From: Bacteroidetes bacterium UBA4414
Lineage (GTDB): Bacteria; Bacteroidota; Bacteroidia; Chitinophagales; Chitinophagaceae
Assembly: GCA_002389765.1 (NCBI GenBank)
Contig: DGQM01000023.1
Coordinates: forward strand, 111,904-175,903
Direction of reading: 5' to 3'
DNA: 64,000 nt
The notes under the pieces: generated by a model
The model's input: the letters and a program-made list of their open reading frames with translations, nothing else
The model's database searches: none
Told to the model about the DNA's origin: nothing
Shown here: piece after piece, positions 1 through 7,050 of the stretch
Layout of the letters: every line of letters starts with the position of its first letter
Position numbering within the stretch: the stretch's first letter is position 1
Translations under genes and position numbers: made by a program

Positions 1-144
1 TAACGGTGGTTTAACAGATTTCTCAAATATGCTTTTGGTTCATATAGCAGAATGGTGTATGTTTGCACCCCGTAAAAATGGTGGTAAATAGAGGCCATCA
101 AATTACTTAGTTACTCTTTTTTTATACATAAAATCAATTTGTAA

Positions 145-507
145 ATGGAAACGACTATGTCAGCTAACACGCTGGTTATTCGCAAAGATGAAGGTTCGAA
201 CGAACAGATTAAGTTGGATTATTTAGCGGTTAAGAGTGCAGCAATGACCCTGAGGGCCATCAACCACAAATTGCGTCAGCAAATCGTAAAATTGCTGGAA
301 GAAAACAGACGTATGAATGTTACTGATATTTACGTAAAACTGCGCTTGGAGCAGTCTGTAGCATCACAACACCTCGCTATCCTGCGTCGTGCTAATATCG
401 TTATCACTGAGCGTGATGGTAAATTCATCCACTACGCACTGAACCATACTCGCATAGCTCACGTAGCTAAGTTTGTAAATGAACTGGTTAACGCTGAAGA
501 AGCGTAG
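145..507 (+). CDS. ArsR/SmtB-type winged-helix transcriptional regulator
   Basis: This 120-aa protein has the ArsR-family layout. A helical N-terminus is followed by a winged helix-turn-helix around residues 58-85 (the stretch with SVASQHLAIL is the recognition helix) and a beta-wing (ERDGKFIHYAL). No CxC/ELCVCD metal-binding motif is visible, so metal sensing is not supported; redox or other sensing is possible. Start is ambiguous: ATG at 145 or ATG at 157 (MSANTLV). It stands alone and ends at a strong bidirectional terminator shared with the convergent gene. Family assignment is secure, target genes unknown. Confidence 0.85.
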   Translation: METTMSANTLVIRKDEGSNEQIKLDYLAVKSAAMTLRAINHKLRQQIVKLLEENRRMNVTDIYVKLRLEQSVASQHLAILRRANIVITERDGKFIHYALNHTRIAHVAKFVNELVNAEEA

Positions 508-529
508 TTTTAACCACAAGTTAAAAATA

Positions 530-557
530 AAAAGCCCCGATAATTATCGGGGCTTTT
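530..557. terminator. Bidirectional terminator
   Basis: A perfect 28-nt palindrome with a GC core (GCCCCGAT) and flanking A/T runs gives a T-tract on both strands. It lies between two convergent genes and can serve both. Confidence 0.92.
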
Positions 558-601
558 TTAATGCTATGAAACGAAGGTTGACGAATCAATAAGTCAATCA
601 A

Positions 602-1198
602 TCAACTATTCTTTATCTTATTCCAGGTATCGTACAGGCTTTCCTGTGTAGGACGGTTGGCCGGCATTTCTGTCAACGGTTCGCAGGGTTGCAGGGTTTC
701 GTACAGATCCTTCGGCAAGCTCTGATAGAGCTGTGTGCCTTTAGTCTTCCAGCCAATCATATCATCGCTCACTTCTTTAATTATCTTGCCGGGATTACCC
801 ACTACAAGGCTACGGCGGGGTATTTTGGTATTGGCCGCTATAAAAGACAATGCACCAATGATGCACTCGTCGCCAATCTCTACCTCGTCCATAATAACAC
901 TGTTCATACCCACCAGCACGTTTTTGCCAATAGTAGCACCATGTATAATAGCCCCATGTCCTATATGCGCACCTTCCTTCAGCAGCACCGTAACACCGGG
1001 AAACATGTGTATCGTACAGTTTTCCTGCACGTTGCAGCCGTCTTCTATCACAATGCCTCCCCAATCGCCACGCAGGGCAGCACCGGGGCCTATATACACG
1101 TCTTTACCAATAATGACATTGCCCGTAACAGCCGCCTGCGGATGCACATAAGCACTTGGGTGAACAACAGGTACGAAACCTTTGAATGAATAGAACAT
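602..1198 (-). CDS. paaY: PaaY-like gamma-carbonic-anhydrase-family hexapeptide protein
   Basis: 198 aa, the usual PaaY size. The first ~140 residues are a left-handed beta-helix of hexapeptide repeats (VIIGKDVYIGPGAALRGD is typical). Zinc-ligand histidines are visible in TIHMFPG and in HIGHGAIIHG. The C-terminal part (WKTKGTQLYQ, then EPLTEM) resembles E. coli PaaY, a thioesterase-like protein of phenylacetate catabolism. No other paa genes are in the window, so the family is certain but the substrate is not; a housekeeping gamma-carbonic anhydrase role is the alternative. Transcribed towards the shared terminator at 530-557. Confidence 0.85.
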   Translation of the reverse strand: MFYSFKGFVPVVHPSAYVHPQAAVTGNVIIGKDVYIGPGAALRGDWGGIVIEDGCNVQENCTIHMFPGVTVLLKEGAHIGHGAIIHGATIGKNVLVGMNSVIMDEVEIGDECIIGALSFIAANTKIPRRSLVVGNPGKIIKEVSDDMIGWKTKGTQLYQSLPKDLYETLQPCEPLTEMPANRPTQESLYDTWNKIKNS

Positions 1199-1273
1199 GA
1201 TTCAAAAGTAAGGTTATACAAAAAAATAAATGAATGTGGATAAATAAAATATCGACAATAGGGATATTGTATT

Positions 1274-1281
1274 TATATTTG
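1274..1281 (+). promoter_or_regulatory. Retron promoter -7 box
   Basis: TATATTTG matches the Bacteroidetes consensus TAnnTTTG exactly. The predicted start is around 1288, just before the 5' arm of the ncRNA closing stem at 1294. No clear -33 TTG is present. Confidence 0.65.
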
Positions 1282-1287
1282 CTTACA

Positions 1288-1565
1288 GTTCTTTGAAAAA
1301 TGTTTTGGCCCTTGTGTACTAATGGAGTTCACTTTATAGCCTACTTGGCAACCCTTATATGGGTCTAATGCTGCGCCTTAGAAATTATGTAAATCGTAAT
1401 TCGATAAAGTCGTTGTATCAGTTGTTCTATTCTTTTCTTTTTTTCTTTTTTTAGAATAGAGCAGGAAAATTAAGTGAGTGTACGAGAACATCGCTTACGC
1501 ATTAGTAACAGGGAAATCTTGTAATGAGCAGGGCAATATTGCCTGGTTACTAAAACATATTTTAT
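1288..1565 (+). ncRNA. Retron msr-msd non-coding RNA (candidate)
   Basis: The interval lies between a -7 box and the first retron ORF and has no ORF of its own. Its two ends pair: 1294-1308 with 1550-1564, 14 pairs over 15 positions including two G-U, the expected a1/a2 closing stem. Inside are small hairpins (ACCC/GGGT at 1351-1364; ATCG/CGAT at 1393-1405), a 12-bp hairpin 1422-1433/1453-1464 with a 19-nt all-pyrimidine loop, a short GTGAG/CTTAC hairpin (1473-1497), and a TTAGTAAC/GTTACTAA hairpin (1502-1553) around a perfect 12-nt palindrome. The 1502-1553 hairpin competes with the 3' arm of the closing stem. Boundary and branching G are inferred; RNA and msDNA ends need experiment. Confidence 0.7.
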
Positions 1566-1784
1566 ATGTCAAGATTAAAACAAAGTCAAAACATTGATAG
1601 GATTATTCAATGCATTAATTCTATCCTAGAGGACCGGTGTTCTCTTTCAGATAGTGAACATAGTTCACTGAATGAGACAATTGCTCAACTTCAGATTTTG
1701 AAGAAGAAGAAAGGTAAGACGAACAAAGAGATTGTAAATGCTACAATCAAAGTTGTTGAACTTTTATCTGAATATTTCAAATAA
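1566..1784 (+). CDS. Small retron-associated ORF, unknown function (candidate effector)
   Basis: 72 aa, predicted mostly helical, with a basic KKKKGKT patch near residues 47-53 and a hydrophobic C-terminal helix ending ELLSEYFK. I do not recognise a family. Its ATG starts 2 nt after the 3' arm of the predicted ncRNA closing stem, so its ribosome-binding region lies inside the ncRNA structure. The HTH gene and the reverse transcriptase follow in the same direction. It could be the toxin/effector of the retron or an accessory nucleic-acid-binding protein; both are inference from position. Confidence 0.7.
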   Translation: MSRLKQSQNIDRIIQCINSILEDRCSLSDSEHSSLNETIAQLQILKKKKGKTNKEIVNATIKVVELLSEYFK

Positions 1785-1837
1785 TGAAGCAGTTGCAATT
1801 AGTATCATAGTCTGAACACTCTCTTAAATTTTTTCAT

Positions 1838-2128
1838 ATGGATATTGGGTCTACAATAAAGAGTCTTAGAAAAAATAAAGGTTTAACTCAAGAAGGGTTT
1901 GCTACATCTTGTGGTATTTCACAAAACTACCTATCTCAAATTGAGAATAATCTTAAAGAACCTAACCTGTCTACTTTATCCAAAATAGCAGAAACTCTCG
2001 GTATACCTATAAGCGTCCTTATGTTCTTATCTACTAGTGAAGATGACGTAGCACCTGAAAAAAGAGAATTTTTCAACGAAATCAATACCCATATAAAACA
2101 ACTAGTACATGAAAACTTGGGAATATGA
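1838..2128 (+). CDS. XRE-family helix-turn-helix protein of the retron
   Basis: 96 aa. Residues 6-62 form a standard Cro/CI-type HTH (LTQEGFATSCGISQNYLSQIE, then PNLSTLSKIAETLGI), followed by an acidic helical tail that may mediate dimerisation. Its stop overlaps the start of the reverse transcriptase gene by 20 nt, showing translational coupling. In retrons an HTH gene next to the RT is a known arrangement (Type VI in the Mestre classification, from memory). It may repress the operon, act as antitoxin to the 72-aa ORF, or bind msDNA. Confidence 0.85.
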   Translation: MDIGSTIKSLRKNKGLTQEGFATSCGISQNYLSQIENNLKEPNLSTLSKIAETLGIPISVLMFLSTSEDDVAPEKREFFNEINTHIKQLVHENLGI

Positions 2129-2963
2129 AAAATCGCAAACTAAGTACCTATGTGCTCTACTAAAGATAAATACAGATGTACTCAATCTCGTGCTCAACAA
2201 TATTGGGTCATATTATAACGAATGGATAGAAGAGAAGATTGACAAAAAAAGCGGAATGCCCAAAACCTACTTAGATGGCACAATCAAAAAGAGAATAATA
2301 AGGCCTTCTTTAAGAGAATTAAAAAGTATACAAAAATCAATTCATACAAATATTCTTGCAAAAATCATTCTGCCTAACAATATTCATGGCGGAATAAAAA
2401 AACATAGCAATATTACTAATGGCAAAGCACATAAAGGCAATAAATATCAGTTTACTACAGATTTGCAGGACTTCTACCCTAGCGTAAATAATAAGTTAGT
2501 TTATGCTACTTTTCTAGAATTAGGGTATTCTAATTATATAGCTAATATGCTTACGAAACTAACCACTTGGAAAAATGAATTACCTCAAGGCACACCAACA
2601 AGTACCCAAATTGCGAACATATCGTTTTTAAAAACCGATAAAAGATTGATTGAATTATGTCAAAAACTCAATATTAAGTACACTAGATATGTTGATGACC
2701 TTACCTTTTCGGCACAATTTGACTTTAGTGATTCAATCCGAGAAATTATTGAAATAATCCTTTCATCAGGATTTAAAATGAGTAGACGGAAAACCATTTA
2801 TAAAGGTAATCAGACAATTACCGGTATAGATGTATTTAATAACTATATCGATGCACCCAAAAAAGTATTAGAAAAATACGAGTTGGAGCAATTATCAGAC
2901 TCAAATAGTAAACCCTACACTAATTACGTCAACAATATTCGGAAAACAAACATTAAGAAGTAA
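2109..2963 (+). CDS. Retron-type reverse transcriptase
   Basis: 284 aa, slightly shorter than typical retron RTs (about 300-320). Visible motifs: NGKAH (104-108), a variant of the retron region-X NAxxH signature; motif 3 DLQDFYPS (118-125) with a catalytic Asp; QGTPTS (160-165); catalytic YVDD (194-197) followed by LTFS; and TITG (236-239), matching the retron VTG region. It polymerises msDNA from the adjacent ncRNA by family knowledge. The start at 2109 overlaps the HTH gene. The gene is AT-rich compared with both flanks, and its stop codon directly abuts the stop codon of yidD on the other strand. Confidence 0.9.
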   Translation: MKTWEYEKSQTKYLCALLKINTDVLNLVLNNIGSYYNEWIEEKIDKKSGMPKTYLDGTIKKRIIRPSLRELKSIQKSIHTNILAKIILPNNIHGGIKKHSNITNGKAHKGNKYQFTTDLQDFYPSVNNKLVYATFLELGYSNYIANMLTKLTTWKNELPQGTPTSTQIANISFLKTDKRLIELCQKLNIKYTRYVDDLTFSAQFDFSDSIREIIEIILSSGFKMSRRKTIYKGNQTITGIDVFNNYIDAPKKVLEKYELEQLSDSNSKPYTNYVNNIRKTNIKK

Positions 2964-3185
2964 TTACGGTACAGGATCATATCCGCTCTTGCCCCAGGGG
3001 TGGCAAGACAAAAAGCGTTTGAATGCCATACGTCCACCCTTCCACGGGCCGTATTTTTTGATGGCTTCCAGTCCGTAGGCACTACAGGTAGGTGTATATC
3101 GGCATTTAGACCCCAATAGCGGCGAAATAAAGGCCTGATAGAACCTGATGAGCCAGATGAACAGTATAGAGAATAAACGTCTGAT
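2964..3185 (-). CDS. yidD: Membrane protein insertion efficiency factor YidD
   Basis: The minus strand encodes the full YidD signature: LIRFYQAFISPLLGSKCRY, PTCSAYGLEAIKKYG, RMAFKRFLSCHPW and a GYDPVP C-terminus. YidD is a small amphipathic membrane-associated protein helping YidC-dependent insertion. It sits 3' of rnpA as usual. Oddity: the frame has a TGA at 3189-3191 and no ATG, GTG or TTG before the conserved region. ATC at 3185 or CTG further in are the only candidates, so the start is uncertain. Translation may be coupled to rnpA, which ends at 3216. Confidence 0.82.
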   Translation of the reverse strand: MRRLFSILFIWLIRFYQAFISPLLGSKCRYTPTCSAYGLEAIKKYGPWKGGRMAFKRFLSCHPWGKSGYDPVP

Positions 3186-3215
3186 AAATCAAAAATAAGA
3201 AGGGAAATCCAAATA

Positions 3216-3614
3216 CTATGGTAATACCTGTTTTGTGGCTGTTTCCTGCAGAGCGGCAATGCCTTTTATCACTACCTCTTGTATGGTAGCAAACTCGGGC
3301 ATTTCTGTGCCAGTATGTATCAGGAATACGTGCAGCTGCATATCTGCAGGGATGGCAGTGTACAGGCTATGCTTATTAAGCCTCCATGCCTCGCGCATCA
3401 GGCGGGCAATACGATGCCTATGTACCGATTTTCTGAATTTCTTCTTCGGTACAGAAAACCCCGCCAGCACGGGCGATGTTTCTGCGGCGCTGCGCGGCAC
3501 CATGGTGTAAATAAACTTTACCGGAAAAAAAGAATACGCTTTCCCGGTACGGAAAAGCGTATCAATATGTTGCTCGCGCTTCAGCCGCTCGTATGCTTTT
3601 AAAGTATTACGAAT
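3216..3614 (-). CDS. rnpA: Ribonuclease P protein component (probable ATT start)
   Basis: RnpA is the protein subunit of RNase P, which trims tRNA 5' ends. The C-terminal two thirds show the basic RNR-type motif (KKKFRKSVHRHRIARLMREA). An ATG at 3503 would delete the conserved N-terminus; reading upstream in frame gives RNTLKAYERLKREQHIDTLF, the normal RnpA beginning. The only sensible start there is ATT at 3614, giving 132 aa, because a TAA lies just upstream and no ATG/GTG/TTG intervenes. AUU starts are known from infC. Part of the rpmH-rnpA-yidD cluster. Confidence 0.85.
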   Translation of the reverse strand: MRNTLKAYERLKREQHIDTLFRTGKAYSFFPVKFIYTMVPRSAAETSPVLAGFSVPKKKFRKSVHRHRIARLMREAWRLNKHSLYTAIPADMQLHVFLIHTGTEMPEFATIQEVVIKGIAALQETATKQVLP

Positions 3615-3639
3615 GGCAGTTGAGTTTTTTTAACTGTTA

Positions 3640-3795
3640 TTACTTAACGCGGCGCTCGTCAGAAACTGTCAGTTTATGGCGACCTTTTGCACGGCGAGAA
3701 GCCAATACTTTGCGACCATTAGCAGTTTCCATACGCTTGCGGAAACCATGTACTGATTTACGACGGCGGCGGCTTGGTTGATACGTACGTTTCAT
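3640..3795 (-). CDS. rpmH: 50S ribosomal protein L34
   Basis: 51 aa beginning MKRTYQPSRRRRKSVHGF with the typical RMET and basic tail of L34; it is the full usual length. First gene of the rpmH-rnpA-yidD cluster, with a perfect two-box promoter upstream. The C-terminus carries a few extra residues (VSDERRVK), normal for Bacteroidetes. Confidence 0.97.
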   Translation of the reverse strand: MKRTYQPSRRRRKSVHGFRKRMETANGRKVLASRRAKGRHKLTVSDERRVK

Positions 3796-3853
3796 AATCT
3801 ATACTTTAAAGTCCTGCACACGCAGGCATCACATTTTTAAAAATTAAGGATTG

Positions 3854-3885
3854 CAAAGGTAACGGTTAAATTTTACCCTGCCAAA
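3854..3885 (-). promoter_or_regulatory. rpmH promoter (Bacteroidetes sigma)
   Basis: On the minus strand, TTTG (complement of 3882-3885, in TTTGG) is followed after 20 nt by TACCTTTG (complement of 3854-3861). Both -33 and -7 boxes fit the Bacteroidetes consensus with correct spacing. Confidence 0.85.
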
Positions 3886-3911
3886 TAAGTTTGTGTTTTT
3901 TTGCATAAAAC

Positions 3912-3935
3912 AGCCCTGCAAATCATTACAGGGCT
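3912..3935 (-). terminator. Terminator of the TPR gene
   Basis: Inverted repeat AGCCCTG/CAGGGCT with a 10-nt loop just past the stop at 3955, followed on the minus strand by GTTTTATG. Confidence 0.7.
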
Positions 3936-3954
3936 ATTATATGAAAATATATTA

Positions 3955-5538
3955 TTATTTAGCGGCAGGCATATTAAGGCCTTTGCGTATTTCTTTTGCA
4001 GTGCTGTTTGTAGCATCTATTGCTTCTATCTTCTGTACAAGGTCTATTGTTTTAACCTTGTCTTTCTTGTTGTAATTATAGATAGCCAGATACTGGTATG
4101 CCTGCATCAGATCGTTTGGCTTGCGCGTGTAGGTAGATGGCACTTCCATTTCCAACCATTTAGTATAGTATGGTACTGCCAAACCTTGTGTTGCATCATT
4201 ATCTGTTGCAGCAGCTGCACGTCCACTCCAGTAATGTCCTGAAGGTTCTGCAGGGAATTTCGTAGTCATTGCATTAAAGCTCTTCAGCGCATTTTCGTAA
4301 TCTCTGCCGAAGTACTTAGTAAAGCCCGAATAGAAATAGTCTGTTACAGTAGCAGAAGCAGGTAATTCATTTATAATCTTGTCGTACCACTTAGATGCTG
4401 CCATCCATTCTTTACCTTCTCTCAGCGCTTCACCGTTTTCACGATAAGGCACCAGTTTATTTGTAGCTGTATCAGCATCTACCGCTTTTTGCAGGTACAT
4501 ATCTGCTTCTGATGCCAGGCTGTTTTGCAATAATATTTTTGCAAACATCCTATAATCGCCGGGGCGGTTTTTAGTAGCGTCTTGCTTTTCAAAGTATGTG
4601 CGGGCATTCTTCAGCGCATTTACAGAATCTTTCAATTCGTATTGGCTAAATGCAAGAATACCATAGAAACGTGTTTCAGGTTTTGCATTGATAAGCTCTT
4701 GTGCCTTAGCTGCTGCATTTTTATAGTCTTTAGACAGATACAGAACATCCATATATTTTTCTGTAACTATCGGAGAAGGATCTGCCAGTTTTACGTACTC
4801 TTCAATATGCTTTTTAGCCAAATCATATTTACCAACATACGTATATGCATTTGCCAAATCACGATACGGCAATGGATTTGCAGGATCTGCTTCTTTCGCT
4901 TTTTCCCAGTTTTCCAAAGCCAGTTTGTATGTTTTAGCATCATACCATAGCTTACCTATACGAGAAAAAGCCAGTGAGTTTTTAGGATCTTTTTCTACAA
5001 CTTTTTCATAGTTGGTCATGGCTTCGCCACCACCACCGCTTGGTAGTTTTTGGTATGCATCGGCCATAGAGATACGCATATCTACATTATCATAGTTTGC
5101 TAATGCAGCTTTGTACCATGTAATAGCTTGCTGTGCATCGCCACCATTGGTATAAGTAATGGCATCAGCCGCATATTTCAGTTGCTCCCATTCTTTCTTT
5201 TTAGCTTTTGCTGCAAGCTCGTTCACTGCTTTCATGCCTTCTTCAGCCTTACCTTCAGCAAACAACACACGGGCAAGGCCGCTTGTATTTGCATAGCTGT
5301 TTGGTTGTTTCAGAAATATATTGCGTGCAGCATCTTTATTTCCCATCTGCAATTCTGCAAGGCCCAAGTAGTAGTTTGCCAACGGATTGGTACCTGCCAG
5401 CGGCTCAAGCGTTTTCTTTGCTGTCTGGTAACGCTCGTAGTTATACATCTTAATACCCTCTTCCAGTGTCTGTGCCTTTACACTTGCAGTAAGTGTTACT
5501 GCAGCAGCCATTATTACTATCGAATGTTTCATTTTCAT
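3955..5538 (-). CDS. Secreted tetratricopeptide-repeat protein
   Basis: 527 aa with a Sec signal peptide (cleavage near SVKAQ, residue 23). The rest is a run of TPR-like helical repeats (for example NPLANYYLGLAELQMGN, NSLAFSRIGKLWYDA, NPLPYRDLANAYTYVGKYD). It follows the PstS-like lipoprotein gene by 50 nt and is probably co-transcribed. This pairing of a PstS-like lipoprotein and a TPR protein recurs in Bacteroidetes near ExbBD/TonB genes, suggesting an envelope scaffold role; exact function unknown. Confidence 0.85.
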   Translation of the reverse strand: MKMKHSIVIMAAAVTLTASVKAQTLEEGIKMYNYERYQTAKKTLEPLAGTNPLANYYLGLAELQMGNKDAARNIFLKQPNSYANTSGLARVLFAEGKAEEGMKAVNELAAKAKKKEWEQLKYAADAITYTNGGDAQQAITWYKAALANYDNVDMRISMADAYQKLPSGGGGEAMTNYEKVVEKDPKNSLAFSRIGKLWYDAKTYKLALENWEKAKEADPANPLPYRDLANAYTYVGKYDLAKKHIEEYVKLADPSPIVTEKYMDVLYLSKDYKNAAAKAQELINAKPETRFYGILAFSQYELKDSVNALKNARTYFEKQDATKNRPGDYRMFAKILLQNSLASEADMYLQKAVDADTATNKLVPYRENGEALREGKEWMAASKWYDKIINELPASATVTDYFYSGFTKYFGRDYENALKSFNAMTTKFPAEPSGHYWSGRAAAATDNDATQGLAVPYYTKWLEMEVPSTYTRKPNDLMQAYQYLAIYNYNKKDKVKTIDLVQKIEAIDATNSTAKEIRKGLNMPAAK

Positions 5539-5588
5539 TTTTGTACTATTTATTGTACAGTAGTTACAATATTTATTATTCGTTCAGA

Positions 5589-6512
5589 TTATTTACTGTT
5601 GTTTACCTGAGCCTCTCTGAAGATTATATTGCTCCTGAGCGGAAACAGTCTTGCTTGTTTAAATATCAACTGACCACGTTCTTTCGCCAAGAAGTTCGCA
5701 ACACCTGTAGCCAAGCCCGGATATGTTTCGCGGTGAATGAAGTACAGATTGCGTGTCAGCGGATACCAATCAGGCGCTATATATGCCTGATAAGGTTTGT
5801 ACTCTTTTTGCAGACTATCATGGTACATGGCTGCCACTTTCACATCTTTTATAAAAGCTAGTCCTTCAGGGTCGTTATAGTCGCTCACATAGCTTACACC
5901 TACAAAGCCTATCGCATTCGGGTTATTAGCCACGTATTTTATAACACTATCATTACCCTTTGCCGCAAATACGTTTGCACCCAGTTTCTGTCCCGGTATC
6001 AGCGAGTCTGTAACATAACGCAATGTGCTGGAACCCTGATTATCAAACACTACGGTGTATTTGTTTTTATATACGCCTGTCAGTATGCCTTTTAATTGGC
6101 TTTCGCTCAGTATAGTATCAGCAGATGCATTGTTGAATATTACAGCAACCGCATCTTTTGCTACCGCAAGCGATGTAGGTACCACCTTCTTATCTTCCAG
6201 CATCTTCTTCTCATCCGTCGTTAGCTCACGTGTTACCAATATCAGTTTTGCCTTATCGTTCAGAAAATCTTTGATACACTCTGCCTCGGGCTTGTAGTGC
6301 ACATTTACATGTGCATCAGGGAAGCTGCTGTCGAATACGCGCATCTGTTGCTCTACTATCGGCTTGTAGGTTTCATCTACAGAAATATCAATAGTACCGC
6401 TGCTTAGTGTATCTGTTGGTTGCTTAGTTTTATCCTCGCCACAAGAAGCAGCGAAAACAGCTAAACCTGCACAGAGCACTATATTCTTCAAAGCATTTAT
6501 CATGGACTGCAA
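5589..6512 (-). CDS. PstS-like substrate-binding lipoprotein
   Basis: 307 aa. The N-terminal hydrophobic segment ends in a lipobox (FAASC, Cys24). The remainder is a type-2 periplasmic binding fold like phosphate-binding PstS (TIDISVDETYKPIVEQQ; KDAVAVIFN; GSSTLRYVTD; NAIGFVGVSYV). No pstCAB or phoU genes are near, so it may not be a classical phosphate transporter part. Probable operon 6840 to 3955 with the small membrane protein and the TPR protein. The start may be the second Met (MINALK). Confidence 0.82.
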   Translation of the reverse strand: MQSMINALKNIVLCAGLAVFAASCGEDKTKQPTDTLSSGTIDISVDETYKPIVEQQMRVFDSSFPDAHVNVHYKPEAECIKDFLNDKAKLILVTRELTTDEKKMLEDKKVVPTSLAVAKDAVAVIFNNASADTILSESQLKGILTGVYKNKYTVVFDNQGSSTLRYVTDSLIPGQKLGANVFAAKGNDSVIKYVANNPNAIGFVGVSYVSDYNDPEGLAFIKDVKVAAMYHDSLQKEYKPYQAYIAPDWYPLTRNLYFIHRETYPGLATGVANFLAKERGQLIFKQARLFPLRSNIIFREAQVNNSK

Positions 6513-6594
6513 TTTTACTCAATATTCTAAAAAAACGTATGGATACTCTTTATGTTGTAACATTAATTTAACAGCACTGTCAGCACAGTGTAAA

Positions 6595-6840
6595 TTATTG
6601 CCTGCTGCGCTTTCTGAGCCTGATATCTGTAACACCTCTCCATATGCGGAACAGGCCATAAAACAACATCAGCGCTCCTAATGTATAAGCCATACCCTTA
6701 GGCAATTCCATAGCACCAAATGCCTGCAGATAAAACAACAAAAAGCTGATAATCAGGTAAAAAACACCCATGCCGATGTGCATGGTAGCCCTGAAGGCAG
6801 AGTATGCCGAACTGCTCTCATTGCGCTCTTCAAAGTTCAT
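6595..6840 (-). CDS. Small two-TM membrane protein
   Basis: 81 aa with two hydrophobic helices (about residues 22-42 and 51-67) and a basic C-terminus (RLRKRSRQ). It precedes the PstS-like lipoprotein gene on the same strand. A -7 box TAATTTTG lies at 6865-6872 (minus). Function unknown; association with the lipoprotein/TPR operon is from position. Confidence 0.75.
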   Translation of the reverse strand: MNFEERNESSSAYSAFRATMHIGMGVFYLIISFLLFYLQAFGAMELPKGMAYTLGALMLFYGLFRIWRGVTDIRLRKRSRQ

Positions 6841-7000
6841 ATCCTTTTCTTATTAATTGAGGTGCAAAATTAGTTTAATATTATTGGAGAACATCAGCAT
6901 TTGCCTATAATTCTGCCTTTAATATAAGAGAAGCAAAAATCGCAGCAATCCATAAAGACGGGAGGCATTTTAACGAAATATTCAGGATAGGGTATAAAAG

Positions 7001-7032
7001 AAAAAGAGACTGTACAAAACAGTCTCTTTTTT
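7001..7032 (-). terminator. Terminator of the Lys/Ala repeat gene
   Basis: 13-bp stem AAAAAGAGACTGT/ACAGTCTCTTTTT with a 5-nt loop; A/T runs on both sides make it able to stop transcription on either strand. Confidence 0.88.
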
Positions 7033-7050
7033 GGATTCGCTAAGTTCAAA

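Noticed and set aside
1..144. Possible gene tail at the window edge
   Set aside because: No frame with a recognisable protein; only the leader of the ArsR-like gene.
689..1189. Plus-strand ORFs antisense to the PaaY-like gene
   Set aside because: Antisense shadow of a well-supported hexapeptide protein.
2109..2963. DRT/UG-type defence RT instead of a retron
   Set aside because: NGKAH and TITG signatures, the complementary ends of the upstream RNA and the HTH partner fit a retron better; not fully excluded without a tree.
2924..3259. Minus-strand 111-aa ORF over yidD
   Set aside because: Another frame of the same strand encodes the clear YidD signature; this ORF has no family match.
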